64,000 bases of DNA from Tragulus kanchil (Eukaryota > Chordata > Mammalia > Artiodactyla > Tragulidae), in NCBI GenBank assembly GCA_022376925.1, contig JAIOJX010000032.1, positions 296,226,897 through 296,290,896 on the forward strand. Reading direction: 5' to 3'. How positions within the stretch are numbered: the first letter of the stretch is position 1; each line of letters starts with the position of its first letter. Shown in pieces: positions 1 through 11,130 of this stretch. The notes beneath the pieces were generated by a model. It made no database searches. It was not told where the DNA came from and saw only the letters and a list, made by a program, of their open reading frames with translations. Position numbers and translations under genes: made by a program.

Positions 1-189
1 CTGTTAATTCCTGCTAGAGAAAACAGTGAATGTTAGTGAACATATTTCTATACATTTCAAACTGATCACCAGAATAAGTCTAGCTATAATATGTCACCAT
101 ACCAAGATATTACAGGGTTACTGACTACATTCTGCACACTGTACATTTCACACCTGTAACTCGCTTATTCTACAACTGGAAGTCTGTAT

Positions 190-352
190 TTTCCTCTTTT
201 TAAAAATTTGGCTGAATTGGGTCATAGCTGCTGTGGGATCTTCACTGTGACATGTAGGACCTTTTAGTGGCACATGGGATCTCAGTTCCCCAACCAGGGA
301 TCCTCTGAATTGCCAGGCAGATTCTTAACCACGAGACTAGCAGGGAAGTCCC
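190..352 (-). mobile_element. CHR-2-like tRNA SINE
   Basis: Ends on the plus strand with CCAGGGAAGTCC, the reverse of the GGACTTCCCTGG head. Confidence 0.65.
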
Positions 353-364
353 TGGTCACTCTAG

Positions 365-725
365 TTTTTATTTTTTTAAGGGATCTCCTACTGTTCTCCA
401 TATGGCTACTCCAATCTACGTCCCACCAATAGTGCATGTGGCTTCCCTTTTCCCCACATCCTCACCAATGTGTGCTATCTGTTGTCTTTAATAACAGCCA
501 TTCTGACAGTTGTGAGGGAACTGTCTTATGTGGTTTTGATCTGCATTTCCCTTTTGACTCATGATGCTAAGCATCTTTTCATGTGCCCATTGGTCATCTG
601 TGTATCTTTCTTGGAAAAATGGCTATTCAGGTTCTCTGCCCATTCTTAGTCAGGCTGTTTGTTTTTTCTTAATGTTGAGTTGTGTTAAGTTCTCTGTGTA
701 TGGTGCATATTAACCCCTGATCAAT
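365..725 (-). mobile_element. L1 3'-end fragment, antisense
   Basis: Characteristic reverse complement of an L1 3' end (ACTGTTCTCCATATGGCTAC..., TTTTGATCTGCATTTCCCTT...). Confidence 0.75.
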
Positions 726-2784
726 GTTCATGGATATACAGAAACGCCCAGAACTTTCATGCACTCCTGGTTGGAGTGAATGCACACACCACCTTGACAG
801 TGTCGGGAGGGTCTGCTAAAGTTCCACTCTGGATGTGCTTTGTTACTAGTCAGCCAGGAGGCCTGGGATCAACTCACTGAAGCTCTTCATGTGTAAGTGA
901 TGAGGCTAGAGGCTCTCACTGACCCCCTCTCTGTTGCAGCATATTCAGGGCTTCTAAATTACCAGCCTAGATCTCCAGGAACATCAGTGTCTCGATAGTT
1001 TTAACATATTCACTTCCAAGACATTTTTCTAGGCAAGAAATCCCAATTCAAATGTTGCCTGTCTTAGCTGCAGAAAAGCTTTTGGACAAATACTAGTTGT
1101 CCATACCAGATGCCCAATATCAGTACCCACATAATCAAGAGTATTAATTTACTGGGACTTCCTTTGTGGCCAGTGGTTAAGAATCTGCCTGCTAATGCAG
1201 GGGATATGGGTTAGGTCCCTGCTCTGGGAAGATTCCACATGCCGTGGGCAACTAAGCCAGTGCACCACTGAGTCTGTGCTCTAGAGCCCGTGTTCTTTGA
1301 CAAGAGAAGCCGCGCAATGAGACGTCCATGTACCGTGCACATGGCAACTAGAGAAAACCCACACAGCCACAAAGACCCAGCACAGTCAAAAATTAATTAT
1401 TAAAAGGAAAAAATGAAAACCTACAGAATGGGAGAAAATATTTGCAAACACTGTGACATGACAGACAAGGGCTTAATCTCCAAAATATACAACTCAACAA
1501 TAAAAAAAGAAAAACAGCCCAATCAAAAAATGAACAGAAGGTCTTAATAGACATTTACCCAAAGAAGACATATAGATGGGTAGTGGGCACATGAAAAAAT
1601 TCTCAACATCACTAAACATTAGAGATATGCAAACCAAAACTATAATGAGGTACCACCTCACACTAGTAGAAACAGTCTCACTAAAAGATCTACAAACTAA
1701 CTTGGAAAAATCAGGTTCTCTGCCCATTCTTAGTCAGGCTGTTTGTTTTTCTTAATGTTGAGTTGTGTTAAGTTCTCTGTGTATGGTGCATATTAACCCC
1801 TGATCAATGTTCATGGATATACAGAAACGCCCAGAACTTTCATGCACTCCTGGTTGGAGTGAATGCACACACCACCTTGACAGTGTCGGGAGGGTCTGCT
1901 AAAGTTCCACTCTGGATGTGCTTTGTTACTAGTCAGCCAGGAGGCCTGGGATCAACTCACTGAAGCTCTTCATGTGTAAGTGATGAGGCTAGAGGCTCTC
2001 ACTGACCCCCTCTCTGTTGCAGCATATTCAGGGCTTCTAAATTACCAGCCTAGATCTCCAGGAACATCAGTGTCTCGATAGTTTTAACATATTCACTTCC
2101 AAGACATTTTTCTAGGCAAGAAATCCCAATTCAAATGTTGCCTGTCTTAGCTGCAGAAAAGCTTTTGGACAAATACTAGTTGTCCATACCAGATGCCCAA
2201 TATCAGTACCCACATAATCAAGAGTATTAATTTACTGGGACTTCCTTTGTGGCCAGTGGTTAAGAATCTGCCTGCTAATGCAGGGGATATGGGTTAGGTC
2301 CCTGCTCTGGGAAGATTCCACATGCCGTGGGCAACTAAGCCAGTGCACCACTGAGTCTGTGCTCTAGAGCCCGTGTTCTTTGACAAGAGAAGCCGCCGCA
2401 ATGAGACGTCCATGTACCGTGCACATGGCAACTAGAGAAAACCCACACAGCCACAAAGACCCAGCACAGTCAAAAATTAATTATTAAAAGGAAAAAATGA
2501 AAACCTACAGAATGGGAGAAAATATTTGCAAACACTGTGACATGACAGACAAGGGCTTAATCTCCAAAATATACAACTCAACAATAAAAAAAGAAAAACA
2601 GCCCAATCAAAAAATGAACAGAAGGTCTTAATAGACATTTACCCAAAGAAGACATATAGATGGGTAGTGGGCACATGAAAAAATTCTCAACATCACTAAA
2701 CATTAGAGATATGCAAACCAAAACTATAATGAGGTACCACCTCACACTAGTAGAAACAGTCATCACTAAAAAGTCTACAAATAA
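611..2784. repeat. tandem direct duplication D1 (611-1700 / 1701-2784)
   Basis: Two about 1.09-kb units, nearly identical. Small differences cluster at the join near 1665-1712 (missing bases in a shared GAAAAATGGCTATTCAGG stretch). Confidence 0.9.
1155..1400 (+). mobile_element. CHR-2-like tRNA SINE
   Basis: GGGACTTCCTTTGTGGCCAG head, GCAACTAAGCC body, CAAAGACCCAGCACAGTC end. Repeated at 2237-2485. Confidence 0.7.
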
Positions 2785-4677
2785 CAAATGCTGGAGGTGC
2801 GCAGGGAACCCTCCTACACTACTGGTGGGAATGCAAGTTGGTTCAGCCACTATGGAAAACAGTATGGAGGTTCCTCAAGAGAAAGAAAAATAGAATGGCC
2901 ATCATCAAAACATCCACAGACAATTAATGCTGGAGAGGGTGTGGATGAAAAGGAACACTCTCGCACCATTGGTAGGAATGTAAATTGATACAGCCACTAT
3001 GGAAGACTGTAAGGAGATTTCTTAAAAAACTAGGAATAGAAGCACCATATGACCCAGCAATCCCACCATTAGGCTTATACCCTGATGAAATCAAAACTGA
3101 AAGAGACACATGTACCCCGATGTTCACTGCAGCAATCTACGCAATAGCTAGAACATGGAAACAACCTAGATGTCCATCAACAAACAAACGGATAAAGAAG
3201 CTATGGCACATATATACAATGGAATATTTCTCAGCCATAAAAAGAAATGCATTTGAATCAGTCCAAATGAGGTAGATGAATCTAGAACCTATTACACAAA
3301 GTGAAGTAAGTCAAAAAGAGAAGGAGAAATATAGTATACTAAAACATATATATGGAATCTAGAATGATGGTACTGATAAGCGCATATGCAGAGCAGCAAT
3401 GAAGAAACAGACATAAAGAATAGATTTAGGGTCATTGGAGGAAGGGAGGAATGGATGAGAAGTTTGGAAAAAGTAAAAAACGGAATATGCTGTAAGACTA
3501 AGGGTGCTTACACGGGGCTATGCAACAACCTGGAGGGTGGGAATGCTGTAAGACTATGGCAGACCCACAGCACAAAGACCAGCACAGTCAAAATAAATTA
3601 CTAAAAGGAAAAAATGAAAACCTACAGAATGGGAGAAAATATTTGCAAACACTGTGACATGACAGACAAGGGCTTAATCTCCAAAATATACAACTCAACA
3701 ATAAAAAAAGAAAAACAGCCCAATCAAAAAATGAACAGAAGGTCTTAATAGACATTTACCCAAAGAAGACATATAGATGGGTAGTGGGCACATGAAAAAA
3801 TTCTCAACATCACTAAACATTAGAGATATGCAAACCAAAACTATAATGAGGTACCACCTCACACTAGTAGAAACAGTCATCACTAAAAAGTCTACAAATA
3901 ACAAATGCTGGAGGTGCGCAGGGAACCCTCCTACACTACTGGTGGGAATGCAAGTTGGTTCAGCCACTATGGAAAACAGTATGGAGGTTCCTCAAGAGAA
4001 AGAAAAATAGAATGGCCATCATCAAAACATCCACAGACAATTAATGCTGGAGAGGGTGTGGATGAAAAGGAACACTCTCGCACCATTGGTAGGAATGTAA
4101 ATTGATACAGCCACTATGGAAGACTGTAAGGAGATTTCTTAAAAAACTAGGAATAGAAGCACCATATGACCCAGCAATCCCACCATTAGGCTTATACCCT
4201 GATGAAATCAAAACTGAAAGAGACACATGTACCCCGATGTTCACTGCAGCAATCTACGCAATAGCTAGAACATGGAAACAACCTAGATGTCCATCAACAA
4301 ACAAACGGATAAAGAAGCTATGGCACATATATACAATGGAATATTTCTCAGCCATAAAAAGAAATGCATTTGAATCAGTCCAAATGAGGTAGATGAATCT
4401 AGAACCTATTACACAAAGTGAAGTAAGTCAAAAAGAGAAGGAGAAATATAGTATACTAAAACATATATATGGAATCTAGAATGATGGTACTGATAAGCGC
4501 ATATGCAGAGCAGCAATGAAGAAACAGACATAAAGAATAGATTTAGGGTCATTGGAGGAAGGGAGGAATGGATGAGAAGTTTGGAAAAAGTAACACGGAA
4601 GAGACAACCATTGTGAATATGCTGTAAGACTAAGGGTGCTTACACGGGGGCTATGCAACAACCTGGAGGGGTGGGAT
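2446..4677. repeat. tandem direct duplication D2 (2446-3560 / 3562-4677)
   Basis: Offset 1,117 bp. The left copy is scrambled over its last about 90 bases. Overlaps D1, so 1370-1690 is present three times. Confidence 0.9.
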
Positions 4678-4800
4678 GGGAAGGGATGGGGAGGTCAGGT
4701 GGGAGGGGTCAAGGGTATACCTATGACTGATTTGGATTTATGTATTGCTATAAACAACAAAACTCCAAAACTCTGTAAAAGTAAAATAAAAATAATTACA
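2493..4800 (+). mobile_element. L1 3'-end, sense (about 1.3 kb unique, shown about twice)
   Basis: Translation shows L1 ORF2 C-terminal remnants (frames at 2985-3275 and 4102-4392, for example TMEYFSAIKRN) with disrupted frames, ending in an A/T-rich tail near 4800. The inner boundary near 3560 is a tandem-duplication join, not a real structure. A third partial copy lies at 1405-1700. Confidence 0.8.
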
Positions 4801-4825
4801 TATATAAATAAAAAAGAAAAATAGA

Positions 4826-5385
4826 GTTGCCATATGATCCAACAATTCCACTCTGGGCACATACCCAGACTAAACTATAATTTGAAAAGATACACATACC
4901 CATAATGTTCACAGCAGTACTATTTACAATAGGCAAGACATGGAAACAACCTAAATGTCCATCAACAGATGAATGGATAAAGAAGATGTGGTATATGTGT
5001 ATACACACACACACACACTCTTATACACAATGGAATGTTACTCAGCCATAAAAAAGAAAATAATGCCATTTGTAGCAACACAGATAAACCTAGAGACTAT
5101 CATAAGTGAAATAAATCAGAAAGATAAAGACAAATACCATATGCTATCAATCATATGTGGAATTTAAATTCGACACAAAACAGACTCACAGGTATAGAGA
5201 ACAGATTTGTGATTGCCAAGGTGGAAGGAAGGATTGGGAGTTTGGGATGAACAGATGCAAACTGTATAGCACAGGGAACTATATTCAATATCTTGGAAAT
5301 AAAACATAATAAAAAATATGTAGAACTGAATCACTTTGTTGTATAGCAGAAATCAATACAACACTGTAAATCAACTATAATTTTT
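4826..5385 (+). mobile_element. second L1 3' end, sense
   Basis: Starts with GAGTTGCCATATGATCCAAC-type L1 sequence and includes AATGGAATGTTACTCAGCCA. A short CA microsatellite lies at about 5003-5019. A related L1 subfamily joined head to tail with the previous one. Confidence 0.75.
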
Positions 5386-5440
5386 TTTTCTTTTACATAT
5401 CCCAAGCCCGCCCCAATCCACTATATTTCAATAAAACTTT

Positions 5441-5734
5441 TTTTGGTGGGGGGTCGGGTTGGGGAGGGAGGGGGGCGGGCCACTTCTATTGGTCTTTCAT
5501 TTCTCTATTTTCATCCTTCTTTGTTCTTTGGCTCCTGTGGGCCTCCCATCTTTGTGGCCTCTGTAGTCGCAGAGCACCGGCTCTGGGAGATGCGCTCCAG
5601 AGCTTCAGCTTGGTAATTGGACACATCGGTTCAGCCGCTCCACGGCACGTGGGATCCTCCCAGGCCAGGGATCGAACCGGCGCCCCTTGCACTGCAAGGC
5701 GGTGTCCTTACCCACTGGACCACCATGGAATCCC
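5441..5734 (-). mobile_element. young tRNA-derived SINE, insertion 1
   Basis: tRNA-like head with A box (TGGTCCAGTGG type) and B box (GGTTCGATCCC), then a unique body (GTGTCCAATTAC, GAGCGCAT, GGCCACAAAGATGGGAGGCC). Flanked by TCAATAAAACTTT on both sides. Partial copy at 6577-6829 from tandem duplication. Confidence 0.85.
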
Positions 5735-7710
5735 TCAATAAAACTTTAAAAAGTAAACTAAAAGCATAAAAAATGTAAAAATAAAATTATCAAGATACAA
5801 TTATGTACTGCCTTGCTAAATGGTTTCAGGTAATTCCCCCAAAGACACAAACCTGAGATCTTTTTTTATAACACACCACTTAAAATACGGAGGGTGCTTA
5901 CAATTATACCATTCAAGAATACAGAGGGCGAAAGGGGACAATTTTTCCAGTCTTAAGACCCTAACTCACTAGACCAGAAGAGATCCTAAATGGCCGTTAA
6001 AATGATTTCCTATGTTCTGGCAGCCTTCCATTGACTACCGTCCTAATTTTTTTTTTCCTAACTAGCCCTCCAGAAAAGCTTGTTAAATTCCTCTGTACAA
6101 CCTGCTTCAGAAATCAACAGTCAATAGTTAGTTCAGTGATCACTCTGTTAACCATGTTTTTCAGGCATATTTCTCATATTCTCTAAATAGGAATGCTTGA
6201 AATCCAGATTACCTAAAAGTCTGGTTTTGTTAGCATAGTCATTCCAGATGTCCTTTAAGCCTAGTTATATCTGTCAACCTGGAACCAAAGTTAATTGATA
6301 ACTTCTCCCCCACACCCTTTTAAAACCAAACCATTATTTATCGGGCTATGGCCAATTTCAATGTGATAGCTTCAGTTAAACAGTGAAGAGTCTTAACCAT
6401 ACACATACATGTATGCATTCTCTCCCCAACCTCCCTACCATCCAGGCTAGCACATAACACTGAGCAGAGTTTCATGTGCTGTACAATAGATTTTTGTTGG
6501 TTATCATTTTAAATAGAGTAGTGTGTCATGACCTTCTCAAAGCCCCCCCTTCTTCTTTTTAACCATAGATGCCTGAGCTTCTATTGGTCTTTCATTTCTC
6601 TATTTTCATCCTTCTTTGTTCTTTGGCTCCTGTGGGCCTCCCATCTTTGTGGCCTCTGTAGTCGCAGAGCACCGGCTCTGGGAGATGCGCTCCAGAGCTT
6701 CAGCTTGGTAATTGGACACATCGGTTCAGCCGCTCCACGGCACGTGGGATCCTCCCAGGCCAGGGATCGAACCGGCGCCCCTTGCACTGCAAGGCGGTGT
6801 CCTTACCCACTGGACCACCATGGAATCCCTCAATAAAACTTTAAAAAGTAAACTAAAAGCATAAAAAATGTAAAAATAAAATTATCAAGATACAATTATG
6901 TACTGCCTTGCTAAATGGTTTCAGGTAATTCCCCCAAAGACACAAACCTGAGATCTTTTTTTATAACACACCACTTAAAATACGGAGGGTGCTTACAATT
7001 ATACCATTCAAGAATACAGAGGGCGAAAGGGGACAATTTTTCCAGTCTTAAGACCCTAACTCACTAGACCAGAAGAGATCCTAAATGGCCGTTAAAATGA
7101 TTTCCTATGTTCTGGCAGCCTTCCATTGACTACCGTCCTAATTTTTTTTTTCCTAACTAGCCCTCCAGAAAAGCTTGTTAAATTCCTCTGTACAACCTGC
7201 TTCAGAAATCAACAGTCAATAGTTAGTTCAGTGATCACTCTGTTAACCATGTTTTTCAGGCATATTTCTCATATTCTCTAAATAGGAATGCTTGAAATCC
7301 AGATTACCTAAAAGTCTGGTTTTGTTAGCATAGTCATTCCAGATGTCCTTTAAGCCTAGTTATATCTGTCAACCTGGAACCAAAGTTAATTGATAACTTC
7401 TCCCCCCCCCCCCTTTTAACACCAAAAACATTATTTATCGGGCTATGGCCAATTTCAATGTGATAGCTTCAGTTAAACAGTGAAGAGTCTTAACCATACA
7501 CATACATGTATGCATTCTCTCCCCAACCTCCCTACCATCCAGGCTAGCACATAACACTGAGCAGAGTTTCATGTGCTGTACAATAGATTTTTGTTGGTTA
7601 TCATTTTAAATAGAGTAGTGTGTCATGACCTTCTCAAAGTCCTTAACCATCCCTTCCCATCTGCTACCATGAGTTCCTTTTCTAAGTCTGAAAGCAGTAG
7701 ATGCCTGAGC
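5484..7710. repeat. tandem direct duplication D3 (5484-6576 / 6577-7710)
   Basis: Offset 1,095 bp. The left copy is garbled at 6540-6576 compared with 7635-7710. Confidence 0.9.
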
Positions 7711-9487
7711 AATCCAAAAGCTTCTAATGGACTTGAGAGTAACAGTTTTCTGTAAAATATCATTCAAAATTTTAGGACTCTTCAGAATACGTCATTAGCT
7801 GAAATGTACAGCAGCTTAGCTGTGCTGCCTCTCAGATAATACCGTCTTTGTCACCCATACCCTTACACCCGCACCTGTGTTTCCAGTGGTCCCAGTGATT
7901 TACTCCATTCCCATTCTCCCAAGGACGAGCATTTGAAAACGAACGGTCAGAATTCAGTAATCGTGGAAGAACCTTACAAAGCCATACATTAACCGGTTTG
8001 ACCAATAACCACAAATTATCTAATAATGAATCACCACAATGCTTCACTCACTGCTTTCAGAAAATAAGGTTAACATCTGTATTGCTTTTAACACAAAAAC
8101 CCTAAGCATTTGTTTCTTCGTATCTTTTGACATTGTTTTTAGAGCTCAGAAAACTGACATTCAACATCTTTGCCCAATGTCACAAGGCTGGTAAGTGGCC
8201 GTGTGATGAGTCTGGTCACAGTTTCAATTAGGACACTCCTCCTCCCACCCCACCCATGCCTGAGAAGCTGCTACAAGGACTGGACGAGAATTCCTCAATC
8301 AGAATTTCTGAACTTACAAGAAAACCAAGCTCTTTCCAGTAAAGTATTAACACCGCAACCTAGATACCTCGAAGTGCAACGACACTGCTTGAAATCCAGA
8401 TTACCTAAAAGTCTGGTTTTGTTAGCATAGTCATTCCAGATGTCCTTTAAGCCTAGTTATATCTGTCAACCTGGAACCAAAGTTAATTGATAACTTCTCC
8501 CCCCCCCCCCTTTTAACACCAAAAACATTATTTATCGGGCTATGGCCAATTTCAATGTGATAGCTTCAGTTAAACAGTGAAGAGTCTTAACCATACACAT
8601 ACATGTATGCATTCTCTCCCCAACCTCCCTACCATCCAGGCTAGCACATAACACTGAGCAGAGTTTCATGTGCTGTACAATAGATTTTTGTTGGTTATCA
8701 TTTTAAATAGAGTAGTGTGTCATGACCTTCTCAAAGTCCTTAACCATCCCTTCCCATCTGCTACCATGAGTTCCTTTTCTAAGTCTGAAAGCAGTAGATG
8801 CCTGAGCAATCCAAAAGCTTCTAATGGACTTGAGAGTAACAGTTTTCTGTAAAATATCATTCAAAATTTTAGGACTCTTCAGAATACGTCATTAGCTGAA
8901 ATGTACAGCAGCTTAGCTGTGCTGCCTCTCAGATAATACCGTCTTTGTCACCCATACCCTTACACCCGCACCTGTGTTTCCAGTGGTCCCAGTGATTTAC
9001 TCCATTCCCATTCTCCCAAGGACGAGCATTTGAAAACGAACGGTCAGAATTCAGTAATCGTGGAAGAACCTTACAAAGCCATACATTAACCGGTTTGACC
9101 AATAACCACAAATTATCTAATAATGAATCACCACAATGCTTCACTCACTGCTTTCAGAAAATAAGGTTAACATCTGTATTGCTTTTAACACAAAAACCCT
9201 AAGCATTTGTTTCTTCGTATCTTTTGACATTGTTTTTAGAGCTCAGAAAACTGACATTCAACATCTTTGCCCAATGTCACAAGGCTGGTAAGTGGCCGTG
9301 TGATGAGTCTGGTCACAGTTTCAATTAGGACACTCCTCCTCCCACCCCACCCATGCCTGAGAAGCTGCTACAAGGACTGGACGAGAATTCCTCAATCAGA
9401 ATTTCTGAACTTACAAGAAAACCAAGCTCTTTCCAGTAAAGTATTAACACCGCAACCTAGATACCTCGAAGTGCAACGACACTGCTT
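7292..9487. repeat. tandem direct duplication D4 (7292-8390 / 8389-9487)
   Basis: Offset 1,097 bp, essentially perfect, including a C homopolymer. Confidence 0.92.
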
Positions 9488-9957
9488 CATTTAAAGAAAG
9501 CGAGAAACTCCGACCATCAACGACTCAAGATTTCAAACAAGCCATGAGTGTCAAGAAGCTGCACCTGAGGCGCTTTGCCGGCGGAGAGGGTGGGGCTCCG
9601 GGACGCCAGCTCCGACCGCTCTGCACCCGGCGCGCCGCCGGCCCGGCTCACCTCCCCGCCCGCCGCGGCTCCCAGACACCTGCACTCGGCCCGCACCGGG
9701 CCTGCGGAAGGAAGCGCGGCTCGTCCGGGCCACCGGGAGCCCGCGGCCGTCGGGGAAGGTGCGCGTCAGGTCTGGCCTCCGCCCGGCCGGGGAAACAACC
9801 GTCCGTGCGCCGGCTCACCGCTTCCAGCCTCACTCGGGCGCGGCGGACAGGACCCCCGACCCCAGGTCAAGGGCGGCCCCTCGGACCCCGCCCCGCCTCG
9901 CACCCGGGACGCGTGTCGCTCCCTCCGGCGCCCCCTGGACTCCCCTACAGCCCAAAC

Positions 9958-10100
9958 CTTCTCCTCATGGCGGACGCTCCAAGCGGGTGGGCGTCGAGGC
10001 CCCCGGCCTTCTCCACTCGGGCCCGAGCGCAGCAACCTCCCGAAAGCACCGAACGCCTCGCTCCCAGTCGCAGCCTGGCGAGCCGTTAAGTCTCCGCAGG
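9958..10100 (-). CDS. PRC1: PRC1 exon 1 (start codon and first 11 coding nt)
   Basis: PRC1 bundles antiparallel microtubules at the central spindle during cytokinesis. The coding part is only 9958-9968: ATGAGGAGAAG, which gives MRR and most of the next codon, matching the PRC1 N-terminus (MRRS), followed at once by a GT donor (GTTTGG). The ATG sits in CCGCCATGA context. Position fits: in human and mouse PRC1 starts just downstream of VPS33B on the same strand. The upstream cell-cycle promoter motifs support it. The 5' UTR end is a guess. Exon 2 was not found, so 1-9957 would be intron 1 and the rest of the gene lies outside the window. The match is short, so confidence is moderate. Confidence 0.65.
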
Positions 10101-10102
10101 AT

Positions 10103-10142
10103 TTCAAACCATACGCCGAGGAGGAAAAGGCCCGGCGATTGG
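10103..10142 (-). promoter_or_regulatory. CCAAT box and CHR element pair of the PRC1 promoter
   Basis: On the minus strand a CCAAT box (10142-10138) lies about 34 bp upstream of TTTGAA (10108-10103), the cell-cycle homology region core. This spacing is typical of G2/M genes bound by NF-Y and DREAM/B-Myb-MuvB. The pair lies 135-175 bp upstream of the proposed PRC1 start codon. Confidence 0.65.
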
Positions 10143-10659
10143 TTCCCCATCCCGTCGCTCCTCGCGAAGCCCCGCCCTCGTCCCGCCCCCCGGCGAGCCG
10201 TGGTTTGGGGCGGGGAACTGCGCACTGGGCGTGGAGAGCGCTCGCGCGACGGCGGGGGAGGGGGTTCGCGGGCTGCGCGTGCGCCTGCGCGCCGCGCTCT
10301 TTTTCTCGCTCGGGCTTCCCATCTTCCCGAGCCGGCCACCTCGTTGGAGTCCCGCCAGTCCCGCCCCGGCGCGGTTTTCAAAGTGCACGTCGCCGCCCAG
10401 AGACCGCCCAGTCTCCCTGTCTCCCGGGTGTGGCACGTAAATGCCAGCGGGGTGGCGAGAGCGGGATTCACAGAAACGTCTGGCGCTTTAATACGTTTCC
10501 CTGGCTCTTTCAGGCAGCAGTCCTGGGGCAGTTTCCCTGAAAGTAGGAAACCAGGACCGAAGGGAAGGAAGGAACATTGTTCCTTGCTCACCGGCCTGGC
10601 TATGGTGATCTAGGTTTCTGGTGATCTCATTTAACTTTCCCAGGCATCCTACTTTTGTT

Positions 10660-11130
10660 GTGTTGTTGAGTCGATAAGCAGTGTCGGACTTTTTGCAGCC
10701 TCCACAGACTGTAGCTCACCAGGCTCCTCCTTGCATAGAATTTTTCCAGGCAAGAATGCTAGAGGGAGGCTTCCCGGGCTTCCCTAGTGGTCCAGTGGGT
10801 AAACAGTCCGCCTTGCAGTGCAAGGGCACCAGTTCGATCTCTAGCCCAGGAAGATCCCACGCGCCGCGGAGTGGAGTGGTGTGTCCAATTACGAGCCAGC
10901 GCTCTGGAGCGCATGCGCCCAGAGCCTGTGCTCTGCAACCAGAGGCCACTGCAATGGGAGGCCCACACAGGCAGAAGAATAAAGATGAAAAATAAAAATT
11001 AAAAAAAAAAAAATGCTAGAGGGTGTTGTCATTTCCTTCTCCAGAGAATCTTTCCCACCCAGAGATCCAACTTGTGTCTCCAGCATTGGCAGGCAGATTC
11101 TTTACCACTGAACCACCTGGGAAGCCCAAC
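10660..11130 (-). mobile_element. Bov-tA-like SINE, interrupted
   Basis: Plus strand begins TGTTGTTGAGTCGATAAGCA and ends CACCTGGGAAGCCC. Split by young SINE insertion 2. Confidence 0.7.
10767..11011 (+). mobile_element. young SINE, insertion 2, nested in a Bov-tA-like SINE
   Basis: Short form lacking the GC-rich 3' segment. Target duplication AATGCTAGAGGG on both sides, splitting a minus-strand Bov-tA-like element (10660-11130). Copied at 11870-12114 by duplication. Confidence 0.85.

Larger units (their letters stand above)
1..9539 (-). other. probable PRC1 intron 1, repeat-rich, with four tandem duplications
   Basis: No exon was recognised here. It holds L1 3' fragments, CHR-2-like SINEs, one young SINE and MIR-like remnants. 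The non-repeat stretches at 5760-6560 and 7600-9480 contain no supported exon. Assignment to intron 1 is inferred from the PRC1 exon at 9958 and its strand. Confidence 0.5.
9540..10440. promoter_or_regulatory. PRC1 CpG island
   Basis: About 900 bp of very GC- and CpG-rich sequence between L1/SINE-rich DNA and the VPS33B 3' flank. Long open frames here on both strands (up to 321 codons) are by-products of low stop-codon frequency, not genes. Confidence 0.85.

Noticed and set aside
2985..3275. Small gene encoding a 96-residue protein (also at 4102-4392)
   Set aside because: It is the C-terminal remnant of L1 ORF2, truncated and duplicated with its element.
611..4677. CRISPR-like or satellite array from regular repeats
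   Set aside because: Units are kilobase-sized, mostly two copies each and differ from place to place; this is a eukaryotic locus.
5650..5720. tRNA gene (A and B box)
   Set aside because: The boxes belong to tRNA-derived SINE heads; no complete cloverleaf is present.
7573..7755. 60-codon frame rich in Ser (also at 8670-8852)
   Set aside because: No splice context, homology or conserved start; duplicated only because it lies in D4.
9544..10613. Long open frames (up to 321 codons) on both strands
   Set aside because: They overlap each other in a CpG island where stop codons are rare, have no family resemblance and skewed Arg/Pro/Gly/Ala composition.
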